A stretch of DNA of 64,000 nucleotides, from assembly GCF_026151205.1 (NCBI RefSeq), contig NC_087080.1, positions 14,145,337 to 14,209,336 on the forward strand, given 5' to 3'. Shown here piece by piece: positions 1 through 11,155 of the stretch. The notes beneath the pieces are model-generated. The model ran no database searches. It saw only the letters and a program-made list of their open reading frames with translations, and was not told the DNA's origin. How positions within the stretch are numbered: the first letter of the stretch is position 1; each line of letters begins with the position of its first letter. Source of the DNA: Bolinopsis microptera (lineage: Eukaryota > Ctenophora > Tentaculata > Lobata > Bolinopsidae). Position numbers and translations under genes: made by a program.

Positions 1-744
1 ACGGAACTTTGTACAAAACTGTTCCAAATTACAAGGCCGTAAATCAGTCGTTCTAACAACAACTATTTTTTATAAGTTTCTTTCAGATCCTAATTTCCTT
101 CATAATTTTCGAATATTAAGAAAAGTTTAAGACTGACACAATTTGTGCAAGTTTGGGTAACTTTATATGTGCTAAATTAGAAATATCACTTCTATCACAA
201 GAAATAACTCTAAAGCGATGGTGGGCCACTGAACACAGACAATCATCTCCAGATCCTAATATTTGACTTTCTTCTAACTTCCCAGATAGTAAAATGAATA
301 TATAACTGACAATATGTGCAAGTTTGAACGATTTTCTAAGTGCAAAATTTGACATATCACTTTAAATTTAATTTAGAGATATTTTCTTTTGTATTTTCAA
401 TTTATATTAGATATGTTTTTAGATATCTCAAATTTGGAACATTGAAATTCACCCAAACTCGCATATAATGCATCGGTATTACCCATCTGTATTACAATCT
501 GGGAAGTTTGAAGAAAAATCGCATGGTTATGATCTTGAAAATTCGCTGGTTTGGAGATATTTTCTTGTGTTTGAAGTTATATCTCGAATTCTTCACCTAG
601 AAATTTGCCCAAACCTGCACAAATTACAAGTCTTAAATAGGAAGTTTCCATAAAATCCTATGGTAGAATTTTGAGATAATCGACTTTCGTCATAGAAACA
701 AGTAAAACACCATTTTTTTTCAATAAATAAAAACTGAAATGAAT
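1..744. other. AT-rich intergenic DNA downstream of RPS23
   Basis: No convincing gene. The stretch holds degenerate repeats of a phrase like GTGCAAGTTTGGG followed by a segment ending ATATCACTT (about 147-190 and 313-362), and related AATTTGCCCAAACCTGCAC text near 601-622. The short open frames here are not conserved with each other and have no splice context. Confidence 0.4.
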
Positions 745-1953
<1,209 letters not shown>

Positions 1954-2679
1954 GGCTACAAATAAGGTTAGGTTTAAAACACGTGATCATACAACAACTC
2001 ATTATTTCATACAATTATATCTGATTTATGAATTCAACAAGAACATTAAACTTCATATTATGATAACACAGGGTGAAACAGAAATAATATAATAGTTTAT
2101 GTAGACAGACATAAAATTGTAACTAGAACGATAATAATTACGGGTGTCCGGTGTTGTCATATTCTCCGTATTCTCATACACACGGTAGTTGTGGTGAGAG
2201 ACTTATTTACACAACAATTTCGTGTAGGATACAGGTACAACAGATGAGTAACGAATATGTCACTCCGAAAAGTACGTTGAGTCATCAGTAGGTTTAAAAA
2301 CAGTTGGGCATTATAAAGACCATAAAAATGGGGAGCTGGAGGTGAAAAACCGGACAGATACACCTCGTATAGATATACCATTGTACAGTAAAAGGTTGTG
2401 TATTACAGTAATACAGTATCCATGTTAAGTAAATTTGGTTGAACCAGAAATAAACGTCATCAAACAAAAAATTAAGGAAAGATATTTTGCATTAATACTT
2501 TAATTTAATCAGAATCAGTACAGAAACAATTTTTATTATGGGCACAAATTACTACATTAAGGTATTCACTCTTATCATTTTTGTTGGTATGGCCCTGTTG
2601 AATAATATAAATAATAATAAGAAATAGTCAACCCCTGGCCATTGCCTCATTTGCTGCCATCCACCCAAATTTCGCCCGA
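1954..2679. other. intergenic, upstream of RPS23
   Basis: This holds the presumed RPS23 promoter and 5' UTR. I see no TATA box or conserved element and no other gene. The 5' copy of a target duplication (AAATTTCGCCCGA) sits at its right edge, 2667-2679. Confidence 0.4.
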
Positions 2680-2873
2680 TTTTTATCTGTGCTCTGCGTA
2701 ATGCATCACATGAATCAGTTTTTTTTTTTTAATCTATTAACTTATTACACATTTGTGCTCTGCTTTAGCATCACTTGACTATTTAATAAAATTGTTTGTT
2801 CAGGCCATGACCTTATAGTCAGCCAATTGGCCATTGCTATATTATGTGTATATTGTTTGAATATTCTTTTCCC
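2680..2873 (+). mobile_element. SINE-like element, longer copy
   Basis: Flanked by a perfect 13-bp direct repeat (2667-2679 and 2874-2886). The right part, from TGTGCTCTGCTTTAGCATCA to TTGAATATTCTTTTCCC, is nearly identical to 4856-4978. Duplications of different length around the two copies, together with a shorter second copy, suggest target-primed retroposition with 5' truncation. No polymerase III boxes were identified with confidence. Confidence 0.6.
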
Positions 2874-3414
2874 AAATTTCGCCCGAAATGTCCGCGATGT
2901 ACGTTCTTGAAGAATGGATATTTCAAAATAAAACTCCATGTAAGCCGGAAAGTGCAGGCTGAACAAGGCTAGTTTAAGTGGAGCTGAGGCTGGGCCGCCA
3001 TGGTTATTAGGGGTCAGAGTGAATCAAGCGAGAAATTAGGTTAAATCTACAGCTCACACGGCTCAGAAAATGTGGAAAATGAGAACAAATTTGGCAGAAT
3101 TATTTACAGTCCAAAATATCAAAAGGCGAAACTATTTACATTTACAGGCCGAATAGTGGTGTGACAGTAGGCTGAATGTGCCCTAAAAATCAAAATGGTA
3201 GTTTTCTTAAATCAAAGCAAGACTAATGATAGTAACATAATCACTACTTTTTAGAACATTCTTCCTAATGCCTGAATTATCAGGACAGTGAAGAGCCTAT
3301 CATGTGAAATTGAGCATGCACAGAAATAAGGTAGAATATCGGATAGAAATTATGTTTTATTAAGTTCATAGTATTGGATAATGGAGCAAGAATTGTGAGA
3401 CGAGGCCAAACATT

Positions 3415-4385
3415 GGGGGGGGCCAACCATATTAAAGTATATTAAAATGTAGGATTTTTCCCGATTTTGACCCGGGGATATACTTTAATATACTTTAATA
3501 AGTAAGTAAGTAAGTAAGTAAAGATTATGACATAACATCATCACAAGTGTCTACAAAATATCATCGCACTAAATAAAAAAATAATTTAAATAAATATATT
3601 TTTCCATCAACATTAATAATTTATCAAATTCAATTTTATTAATTAATAAAATCTAATACATTATCTATAAATAATTCATTAATACTTCCCAGTGGAATAA
3701 AGATTTATGAAACGCTTCTTTGCCACAAAAGGATGAAACCAAAGATATTCATTATGTGTCTCCTTATTGCTTAAATATATACTTTAATATACTTTAATAT
3801 ATCCCTATCTCCTTAGAGGCCTACATCAAAAATTGTTGCCCAAAATAAGCTTGAAATGCAATTCGTAATCGATTCCAAAAAGTTCTTGAAAAAATATTTA
3901 AAACTGATGGAGTTATTTCAATTTTAATGAAGTCATTTTGGCTAGTATTCCGAACCGAGATATTATGTGCAATTTTCCCAATTTTGTTCATGGAGGTCTT
4001 TTTACTTAGTATCCACTATATTCAACAAACACTGAGTTATATCTTTCACATAGAGTTAGTCTCATTAAAAAATATTGAAATTTTATCGAATTTGGGCAAA
4101 AGCGAATTTGGGCAAAAGTGTATGCCCAAATATGGGCATATTTTTTAAAGCTCATAGCTCAGCCAATTTTTGACCAATCTGGATGGAAATTCATGTACTA
4201 GTCCTAAAACAGGCTTATCTTGCGAATCTGAGTGAAAAATATAGTTCTTCATGTAAATCTTAACGAAGAATATAAATCTTCTAATTGTAGGTATATTAAA
4301 GTATATTAAAATGTAGGATTTTTTCCGATTTTGACCCGGGGATATACTTTAATATACTTTAATATGGTTGGCCCCCCCCCCCCCC
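3415..4385. mobile_element. 971-bp foldback/TIR element with poly-G ends
   Basis: Both ends read G-run, GGCCAACCATATTAAAG, then TATATTAAA, in inverted orientation (left from 3415, right ending 4385). A 6-bp direct repeat AACATT flanks it (3409-3414, 4386-4391). The subterminal phrase ATGTAGGATTTTTCCCGATT with GACCCGGGGATATACTTTAA is present at both ends in the same orientation (about 3448-3500 and 4308-4363), itself bounded by inverted ATATTAAAGTATATTAAA. No transposase frame is present, so it is non-autonomous. The superfamily is unresolved. Confidence 0.65.
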
Positions 4386-4391
4386 AACATT

Positions 4392-4855
4392 AACAACATT
4401 TTCATTATTAAATATGAAGAACTGGCTTTGTTCTTCCATAATGTTTGCAGTGTGCAATAGTATCTCCTAGTGGATTACACTTGTTGCACTAAGACTTGTG
4501 TATTTCGAGGAGTCTAAATTAATTCAGTTGTAACGAAAAGTAACATTATAACAGCGTTTCTAGATTCCTAAAGTAAAATTTGGCCGTAACTAATTTACTG
4601 CTTGCAATTCTCAAGTACAACGACAGCTACTAATCTAAAAGAGTTTCAAAAAACATGGGAAAAACATTTATCTCACACTAGGCTAGATGTAACAATAAAA
4701 TGACTAGCGCAACCGCATTGCGCTTCGTTATCGTAAGCCTCGCAGCGCATGGTCATAGAAATATGGACAATTTGCAACATAGACTTGACGATAGGAAATC
4801 TGGCTGGTAAAAGAAAACTCTAGCGCTAGACATGTAGAAATATTCATTGAAATGC
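4392..4855. other. intergenic, nothing recognised
   Basis: AT-rich sequence without conserved open frames or repeats that I can match elsewhere in the window. Confidence 0.3.
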
Positions 4856-4978
4856 TTTTGTGCTCTGCTTTCGCATCACTTAACTATTTAATAAAATTGT
4901 TTGTTCAGGCCATGACCTTATAGTCAGCCAATTGGCCATTGCTATATTATGTGTATATTGTTTGAATATTCTTTTCCC
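4856..4978 (+). mobile_element. SINE-like element, truncated copy
   Basis: Near-identical to the right portion of 2680-2873 and flanked by a 9-bp direct repeat TTGAAATGC (4847-4855 and 4979-4987). It lacks the left part of the longer copy, as expected from 5' truncation. Confidence 0.65.
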
Positions 4979-4987
4979 TTGAAATGC

Positions 4988-6366
4988 TAGGTCTAATCAT
5001 GAGCATGGACAATGTTTCGGAGGCGTTTTCAGTAATACGTTTTCAAATTTTATTAATATATCCATCCATCTTATTCCTATTGAAGAAGTAAAGTCTGGTA
5101 GTGACTATAAAAGCCGGAAAGGAAATTTAGATGGATAAAATTGAACATGCAAGCAAAATAGCGAACTACTGTAGTTATTCTTTCTCCTTCGGTGTATTAC
5201 AGGGTCCATTTAATGGAGCCGTTGCAATTTCAAGCAATTTCTTTTTTTGTTGTAGCATCGGTCAAGTGTAACGATTGTGATAGAAGTTGATTGTGAGCGA
5301 TGGCGAACAGCAATCACACTCCTTTGCACCATCAACCTATATCCAATCTATTCAAGGAGTGACAACCATACTACACATTGAATTAGCAGTCCTTACGATG
5401 TCAAATCAATTCATTGCAAACTTATTTATTATGTAATAAATGGCATAAAATTGCAATTTATTGATTAACTGAATTATTATTAAATCAATAATTTATGCAA
5501 ATTATATCCTCTTAGTGGAGACTGTAGTGAAGGGAATAAAACTTCTGTATCAAATTATCAGCAAAGTGAAGTTAAGTAGCAAAGTACAGTAAAGTAAAGC
5601 AAGTTAAAATAAAGTAAGGTAAAGTAGAGTAAAATATAGTAGAGTAATGTAAAGTAAATCTGTGCAATTACATGGTAGAATCAATCACCAATTGTGATGT
5701 GTGAATGCAGCTAATGAAAGACCGAGGATGTAGAAGTGAAGTGTGAACATGTACCAGAACAATCCATTAATGAATTTCCACGATCGGAGGGAGTTTGGGG
5801 TAAATATAATATCAACATGAATAGAAGATTCTAATCGGAAGAAATCGGGAGATTTGTATGATTACAACTTCCTGAGGAGATATACAAAGTCGTATACTAA
5901 GATAGTATTAAACAGAACTAACGATGTCGATGAGCCACCAGTAATATCGAGTATAAATAAAAGAAATAATGTTACAGCGCTCGATTACATCATTTCGATG
6001 TGGAACGATATAGACGTGCGCGATACGCAGTTGGCGTAATTAGGTAATCAATAATGAAAAAATTTAATCTCAAATTATATGTTTTAACTGAATTTATATT
6101 AGTTATTTTTAAAATATTAAAGTGATGGACAAGTTAATTTGATTAACATTGATATATCTTTTATTTTGGAATAAATTGGAATAAATTGGTCATCGTACTT
6201 AAACGAAGTAAACAGGAAAATAACCCAAAATACCGTACTCCGCGTCAGCTATTCACCTAACCATGTGCTTTCGCGCCACTGCGGGCGCGCTTGTTTCACA
6301 AGTAAAAAACCGCCGAGAAGCGGGCGCGCGCTACTGCAAGTGCAAGGGCTCTGGATATAGCAATAC
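4988..6366. other. intergenic, with AAAGTA-rich tract
   Basis: No supported gene. At about 5570-5660 there is a degenerate tandem run of AAAGTA/AAGTAAAGT. The open frame at 5854-6039 starts with TTG, has no ATG start and no matching copy, so I do not call it. Confidence 0.35.
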
Positions 6367-6374
6367 AACGTCAG

Positions 6375-6495
6375 TTGACGGATGTTACTCGTCTAAATTT
6401 CTTCGAAGTAGCGCGCGCCGCTTTCTTCTCGAAATGGCCCGATGGCAAGTGCTACGAAGTAGCGCGCGCCGGGCCAGATCATTAACAATGGTCAA
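6375..6495 (+). mobile_element. MITE family 2 (TTGACGG...GGTCAA)
   Basis: 121 bp with imperfect terminal inverted repeats (TTGACGGATGTTA against TTGACCATTGTTA). A perfect 8-bp target duplication AACGTCAG flanks it (6367-6374, 6496-6503). The interior repeats ACGAAGTAGCGCGCGCCG twice in direct orientation. It has no coding capacity. Confidence 0.85.
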
Positions 6496-6510
6496 AACGT
6501 CAGCTACACC

Positions 6511-6604
6511 TTGTAGGTTTACAACCTACCAGGACGCGCGCCGAGTTGGACTCGTCGACGGTCCTAATATATGGAACAGATATTTTACGAGTATCACCCG
6601 TTAA
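6511..6604 (+). mobile_element. MITE family 1 (TTGTAGG...CGTTAA)
   Basis: 94 bp starting TTGTAGGTTTACAACCTACC, a self-complementary end, and closing TATCACCCGTTAA. The flanks GCTACACC and GCTATACC form an 8-bp duplication with one mismatch. An inner hairpin CGAGT-TGG-ACTCG is nested inside AGGAC...GTCCT. Confidence 0.8.
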
Positions 6605-6795
6605 GCTATACCCAAACACTTTAGCTTTGTGACATTTGATGTCACGGCGTGATACAACAAAAACCTTGCTGATAGGGGCCTAACTTCGAAAATAAAGAAA
6701 TAGAAACGTCTGGTTTTCAATTAAAAAATGTTCGTTTTGTAAAACTAAACTCTAAAGTTACCTCCCCAGGAGGAAAATTAGGGACATTGTAGATT

Positions 6796-6882
6796 TTGTA
6801 GGTTTACAACCTACCAGGACGCGCGCCGAGTTGGACTTGTCGACGGTCCTGGAAGAAATATTTTAAGAGTATCACCCGTTAA
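6796..6882 (+). mobile_element. MITE family 1 copy
   Basis: Same ends as 6511-6604 with a short internal deletion. It is flanked by a perfect 8-bp direct repeat TGTAGATT. Confidence 0.8.
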
Positions 6883-6989
6883 TGTAGATTTTGAGTTATC
6901 TCAAAATCTTCAGAAAATAGTGTCATTTTGGGCCGATCAACAGTTTGCAGCTTTAACTTTGCGGATTTTGTCGTCTGATTGGCTGAATT

Positions 6990-7123
6990 TTGACGGATGT
7001 TACATGTTTAAATTTCTTCAAAGTAGCGCGCGCCGCTTTCTTCTCGAAATATTACTAGCACTTGCCCGCGCGGCAAGTGCTACGAAGTACTGCGCGCCAA
7101 GCTATTCCATGGACAATGGACAA
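6990..7123 (+). mobile_element. MITE family 2, diverged copy
   Basis: Starts TTGACGGATGTTACATG and ends GGACAATGGACAA. The flanks GCTGAATT and GCTGAAAC match at the first six of eight positions. The interior differs between the two GCGCGCC blocks. Confidence 0.65.
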
Positions 7124-7329
7124 GCTGAAACTTGCTAGCCATGCTTGGACATGCAAATCAAGCTTAATGTCGCTGGTCGCGCGCGAGCTCAAGCCGTATG
7201 TTTGAATTAAACCACTTTAGTAAAACCGCCAGCCATCGGTATCACGTCGTGACCCTCATTGTCGTTTCATTATAAGTATAGAGTTTTTGCGATACAGGGG
7301 GAGCCGCGCACTCGTGCGCGGCGGGTCAT

Positions 7330-7645
7330 ACAACATATGACAACCAGCCAGTTAGTTTTGCTGGGTGAGGGGGCCTGGGCCCTGGCCGTCGGCCTTTCAG
7401 AGGGATATCATCTTGCAAACAATAACTTTTCTTTCTAGTTCAGCTAGTCGAGCCCTGCGATGTGCGAGGACACTGCATTTTGCATCCTTCGTTACCGTTA
7501 CGCCACTGTCACGTATGACATTGACAACTAGCCAGTAAGTTTTGCTGGGTGAGGGGGCTTTCCAGAGGGACATCATCTTGCAGACAATTACTATTCTTTT
7601 AGTCGAGCCCTGTGAGGACACCGCATCCTTCGTTACGCCACTCAC
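7330..7645 (-). mobile_element. tandem pair of hAT-like element ends
   Basis: Two diverged copies of one segment lie in tandem (about 7340-7507 and 7524-7643). They share CAGCCAGTTAGTTTTGCTGG-like text, an AGAGGGA(C/T)ATCATCTTGCA block, GTCGAGCCCTG, and an end reading GCATCCTTCGTTACGCCACT. That end matches the terminus of the hAT-type element at 19884-20171. The remnants look incomplete; no target duplication was found. Confidence 0.45.
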
Positions 7646-7655
7646 CACTATCACT

Positions 7656-7746
7656 TTGTAGGTTTTATACAACCTACCAGGACGCGCGCCGAGTTGGACT
7701 TGTCGTATATATATGGAACAGATATTTTACGAGTATCACCCGTTAA
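7656..7746 (+). mobile_element. MITE family 1 copy, abutting a family 3 copy
   Basis: Same ends as the other family 1 copies. The flanks CTATCACT (7648-7655) and CTGTCACT (7747-7754) form an 8-bp duplication with one mismatch. The right duplication also serves as the left duplication of the next element. Confidence 0.8.
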
Positions 7747-7754
7747 CTGTCACT

Positions 7755-7889
7755 TTGTAGCGCGATGCGTTACTGTGCCGCGCCGCGCACTCAATGAGGC
7801 TTCTCTCTCTAGATCGGCTTCATTCTCTAAATCGGCGAGATGCGCTACTGTGCCGCGCCGAGCTGAGATGAATTGACATCGTCAATTAA
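7755..7889 (+). mobile_element. MITE family 3 (TTGTAGCGCGATGC...TCAATTAA)
   Basis: 135 bp with a perfect 8-bp duplication CTGTCACT on both sides (7747-7754, 7890-7897). It starts TTGTAGCGCGATGCG, contains two GCTACTGTGCCGCGCC-like blocks, and ends GACATCGTCAATTAA. A second copy in inverse orientation lies at 34360-34486. Confidence 0.8.
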
Positions 7890-7951
7890 CTGTCACTGAA
7901 CTATGGCCGCGTCACAATTCACAATTATATACAAACAGAGCTGCAATGTGG

Positions 7952-8077
7952 TTGACGGACATGTTACTCGTCTAAATTTCTTCGAAGTAGCGCGCGCCCC
8001 TTTCTTCTCGAAATATTGGCCCGATGGCCAGTGCTACGAAGTAGCGCGCGCCGGGCCAAACCATTAACAATGGTCAA
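7952..8077 (+). mobile_element. MITE family 2 copy
   Basis: 126 bp with family 2 ends and a perfect 8-bp duplication CAATGTGG (7944-7951, 8078-8085). Confidence 0.85.
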
Positions 8078-8282
8078 CAATGTGGATACCTCAGTCTTAA
8101 TGATTTGCAGCGGCTATTATTTTAAAATACGAAATCGTCCAGTTTTGAAATTATTATTTTTACTGATCTAATTGTCCTTCTGTCCCGACTCGCGCATTTG
8201 AGTCATGTACCTCACTCATAAATATTATGACTGGGATCAGGGATAAAGTGGTGGGTTTTGGAAAATTCCGCCATATTTTTCC

Positions 8283-8403
8283 TTGACGGATGTTACTCGT
8301 CTAAATTTCTTCGAAGTAGCGCGCGCCGCTTTCTTCTCGAAATGGCCCGATGGCAAGTGCTACGAAGTAGCGCGCGCCGGGCCAGATCATTAACAATGGT
8401 CAA
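8283..8403 (+). mobile_element. MITE family 2 nested in transposon E1
   Basis: Family 2 ends with a 9-bp direct repeat TATTTTTCC (8274-8282, 8404-8412). Other E1-family copies show the uninterrupted CCGCCATATTTTTCCC text, giving the empty site. Confidence 0.85.
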
Positions 8404-8666
8404 TATTTTTCCCAGTCAAAAATTTTACCAGTCATAATACATAATAACACCTACCCGCCGAGTCAGATTATCAATTATGAGGTTCCAAGGGGGTGGTGAT
8501 CATTATATTTTACCTGAAGTCTCATATGTGCTAGAGAAGACTTTTGAAGCAGTGGATGGAGGGCTGTAACTTTATTGGCTGTTGCTACCACGATTTCGTC
8601 ATAAAAATCACAATTTGGTTATAGAAATCAGATTTCAGCGCAGTACCGGTTCCCACAGGTTTGCGG

Positions 8667-9305
8667 ATGAGGCGTCTTCGCGGGATAGCTACTGTTAAAG
8701 GGCAGTTATTATCATTTCTTTACTGTTGCAGTTTGAGTCGTCATCGTTACGTTAGCTTACTGTGTACCAATTTTCTGACGTTGAGAATGGCACGCCAGGC
8801 TCCCGAGATAAAAGAAGTCCCAATTGAGCTGATGATACTCATATTCTGGAATTTACGGCTGCGACCGCATCTCGAGGATTTCATGTTTACAAAGCTACTT
8901 GACTGGACAAAGGCGGAACCTGGAGCTTGTGTAACAGTGGAGCGAGAGACATCAGCTGAGACGCTAAAGATTGATCGCTTCTCGTGTGCAGTGTGTAGAC
9001 TAATAAAGAAAGAGGAAATTTTTCCCGTTAAAGTAACTTGTGGCCACATCCCGCTAGAAGTAAGTAAACTGTGCCACTATTTCATGGTCCACGGTGGATT
9101 GATTACTGGAGCAGTTGCAGATGAAAAGCCAAGACGTTCCCCAATACCAAGCGGTGGGCAGGAAATCAAGCTCCGGCTGACCTTCAGAGCAGTAGCCCCG
9201 GACAAAATGAAAGTCTTGTTAAGACAACAATACGACTTCGAATTTGACGGTCAGCAGCAGGGGGATATCAATAATGATAATGGATTAACTAGGAGGGGAC
9301 ATTAG
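8667..9305 (+). CDS. protein of TA-target transposon E1, function unknown
   Basis: An open frame of 212 residues from the ATG at 8667; ATG 8787 would give a shorter product starting MARQAPEIKEVPIELM. The C-terminal half contains a CxxC (CAVC), then CGHIPLEVSKLCHYFMVHGG and RRSPIPSGGQEIKLRLTF. A copy of that segment survives in the deleted relative E2 (minus strand, about 22885-23106). I do not recognise a DDE-type catalytic core, so this may be an accessory protein or part of one spliced from elsewhere. The window supports only that the protein is transposon-borne; its role is unknown. Confidence 0.5.
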   Translation: MRRLRGIATVKGQLLSFLYCCSLSRHRYVSLLCTNFLTLRMARQAPEIKEVPIELMILIFWNLRLRPHLEDFMFTKLLDWTKAEPGACVTVERETSAETLKIDRFSCAVCRLIKKEEIFPVKVTCGHIPLEVSKLCHYFMVHGGLITGAVADEKPRRSPIPSGGQEIKLRLTFRAVAPDKMKVLLRQQYDFEFDGQQQGDINNDNGLTRRGH

Positions 9306-9640
9306 CGATAATGAGAATGAGAATACGCTTTAATGAAGATTTGACTTATTATTGCTTAGATTTATTTTCCTTTAAATATACGTGTTTTTTTCTATTTCTG
9401 AGCAATATCAATAACTGTAAATTGAAATAACTTCTTTAACAAGTAACAAATAATAAAAATTTCTGTTGAAAATTTGTTGACCTCTGAAAAAAAACTTTAA
9501 AGGTCGGCCACCGGTAAATTCATGACCGGGATAATTTGGCTGGTTTTGGGAAAGTCCGCCATATTTTTCCCGGTCATTTTTTAAACCTGCAAATTTTCCC
9601 AGTCATAATTTAACCCGCTATAATATTCTCGAGTAAGGTA

Positions 9641-10159
9641 ATTGAATTTGAATGATCCCGCCTCCTTCAAACAATACATGCCAACCAGTGTCAATAATTG
9701 AAAATAACAATTTATCATTTTATAAGCGGCCGTTCTCAGTATATTACACAAAACGGACCCCTCAGGGTGTTAACGTTGCCATATCAACCATGGAAATGTA
9801 ACGGTAGCCCTACTCTATAATAGTTTACTAAACTCGAATAATACAGCCATCTGATTGGGTATTATAATAGGAGCATCACGTATTCTGGTAATTGTAGTGC
9901 CAGAAATAAACACCTGATATTAGCAGTTCCGTTTACCGTACGATAAGCTCGCTATATATCTTGCATTATCTTATATTTATCTGTTTCCGTAGTTGCGATA
10001 AGCCACTGCTTGAATACGTTTGGCGACCAATACCATTTCCGGAAAGACCCCCACGTGACATCTCTGTTTTGTCATTGGAGTGTAGGTAGCACATTATCAG
10101 TATCGCAGTGGCTTTCAAATTTGTTCGTTGCCCTAATCTCTTGTGCTGCTAATTCTAAA
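9641..10159. other. intergenic, nothing recognised
   Basis: No supported gene. The last bases (AATTCTAAATAA and onward, from about 10152) begin a segment duplicated at 11987. Confidence 0.35.
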
Positions 10160-10870
10160 TAATTTGCTTTCGTTATCTCAACAATTGACAAACGTATTTA
10201 TTCTTTAATATACACTCAGTTTGCTTTATAAAGACGGTTAATTTTGGCGAAGGCTTCACCGTCTTTAATTGATCGCAACCAGTCTTTAATTTTGCTGGTA
10301 GAAGTAAGGTCAGTGTATGAAATGTGCTTTATTACATGATCTGATCTATTTTTAGACCTGTTGTGGCCGTCTTTAACTTTTCAATCTTGAATTCTTGCAG
10401 TTTTTAATTTTCTTTCATTTGAAGGCTCCGTCTTTATCAAGGGCGTCTTTAAAAAATAAACTGAGTGTAGTCCTCACATTTCATTTCCCGTTTATATTTA
10501 ATTTTCCTGTTTAAATTTCCCGTTGACAACGGGCCGTTGTACAGTTTTCATAATAATTGATTAGAAGTTAGCATGAAGAGGCCAATGAGTCATGAGTGCC
10601 GAAACGTCGATTATTTTTAATTAGTTTTCACCAGTTTATTATTTGCCTTATTTTACTTTGTGTGTCGAGAGCCGTTATGCTCCCTACTAAACACTATAAT
10701 GCATTATAAAATATAAATTACATACTACATAATATTATGCACTTATCCAATTTCAAAATCTGCTTCGGATATCTTACACATCCACTCAGGATATAATTAA
10801 TACACTAAACACTTAGCATTTAGTATTGAAATAAAATATCGGTACTTATTGGCGTGAACAGAATCATTAA
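10160..10870. repeat. segmental duplicate of 11987-13030
   Basis: The text from TTTGCTTTCGTTATCTCAAC through a Tc1-type MITE and the phrase CACTATAATGCATTATAAAA matches 11999-13030. The second copy differs by a minisatellite expansion. The duplicate begins at the stop codon of the coiled-coil gene and runs into the 3' end of the Ig/multipass gene, so it carries the intergenic piece between two converging genes. Confidence 0.75.
10213..10467. mobile_element. Tc1/mariner-like MITE, copy 1
   Basis: Terminal inverted repeats CACTCAGTTTGCTTTATAAA and (reversed) TTTTTTAAA-ATAAACTGAGTG are flanked by TA. The interior repeats GTCTTTAA several times. It has no coding frame. The copy at 12050-12247 is shorter by internal deletion. 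Confidence 0.65.
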
Positions 10871-10886
10871 TCAATGTAAATACTTA

Positions 10887-11078
10887 TTATTTGACTAAAA
10901 TATAGATAAAGTAGATAACTGGTGGTATTGACGATAATAAAGTTAAACTAGTAAGAACCAGTACTGTATAATCGCACCAGTTTAAACAACCCAATGCGAA
11001 AGGTGTCTGTTGTAACGCATTATCTAATACAACAAAACACTCTGCATTAACAGTACTACCCATGTACTGGATAATCAT
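10887..11078 (-). pseudogene. stub of the Ig/multipass gene (last ~60 codons)
   Basis: Translates to the C-terminus of the family found complete at 13038 and 24044: NAECFVVLDNALQQTPFALG then GCLNWCDYTVLVLTSLTLLS. Homology stops abruptly upstream, just after the codons for GMIIQYMG (plus-strand position about 11081). It is therefore a truncated tandem copy and not a gene. The remaining frame is intact, which suggests recent truncation. Confidence 0.85.
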
Positions 11079-11155
11079 TCCAACAAATAATTATAAGTTT
11101 GGTTAAGATAATGAAGATATACATAACATTACATGACATTTTTACTTTTTTAGCG

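Larger units (their letters stand above)
8208..9640 (+). mobile_element. TA-target DNA transposon E1, carrying an ORF
   Basis: The ends match the family seen at 22511-23380 and 36737-37534. The left end is a diverged TACCTCACTCATAAATATTA. The right end is TATAATATTCTCGAGTAAGG followed by TA. Subterminal text such as GGAAAATTCCGCCATATTT is shared by all copies. A family 2 MITE has jumped into the left subterminal region at 8283. It is the only copy here with a long open frame. Confidence 0.7.

Noticed and set aside
5854..6039. 61-codon ORF
   Set aside because: Starts at TTG, with no in-frame ATG at the start and no homologous copy.
6511..6604. Hammerhead-type ribozyme in MITE family 1 (reverse strand has GTCGACGAGTCC)
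   Set aside because: The CTGATGA and GAAA core elements are absent in all copies.
6263..7138. Arg/Ala-rich open frames (113 and 72 codons)
   Set aside because: They run through MITE sequence and its GCGCGCC cores; frames are not shared between element copies.
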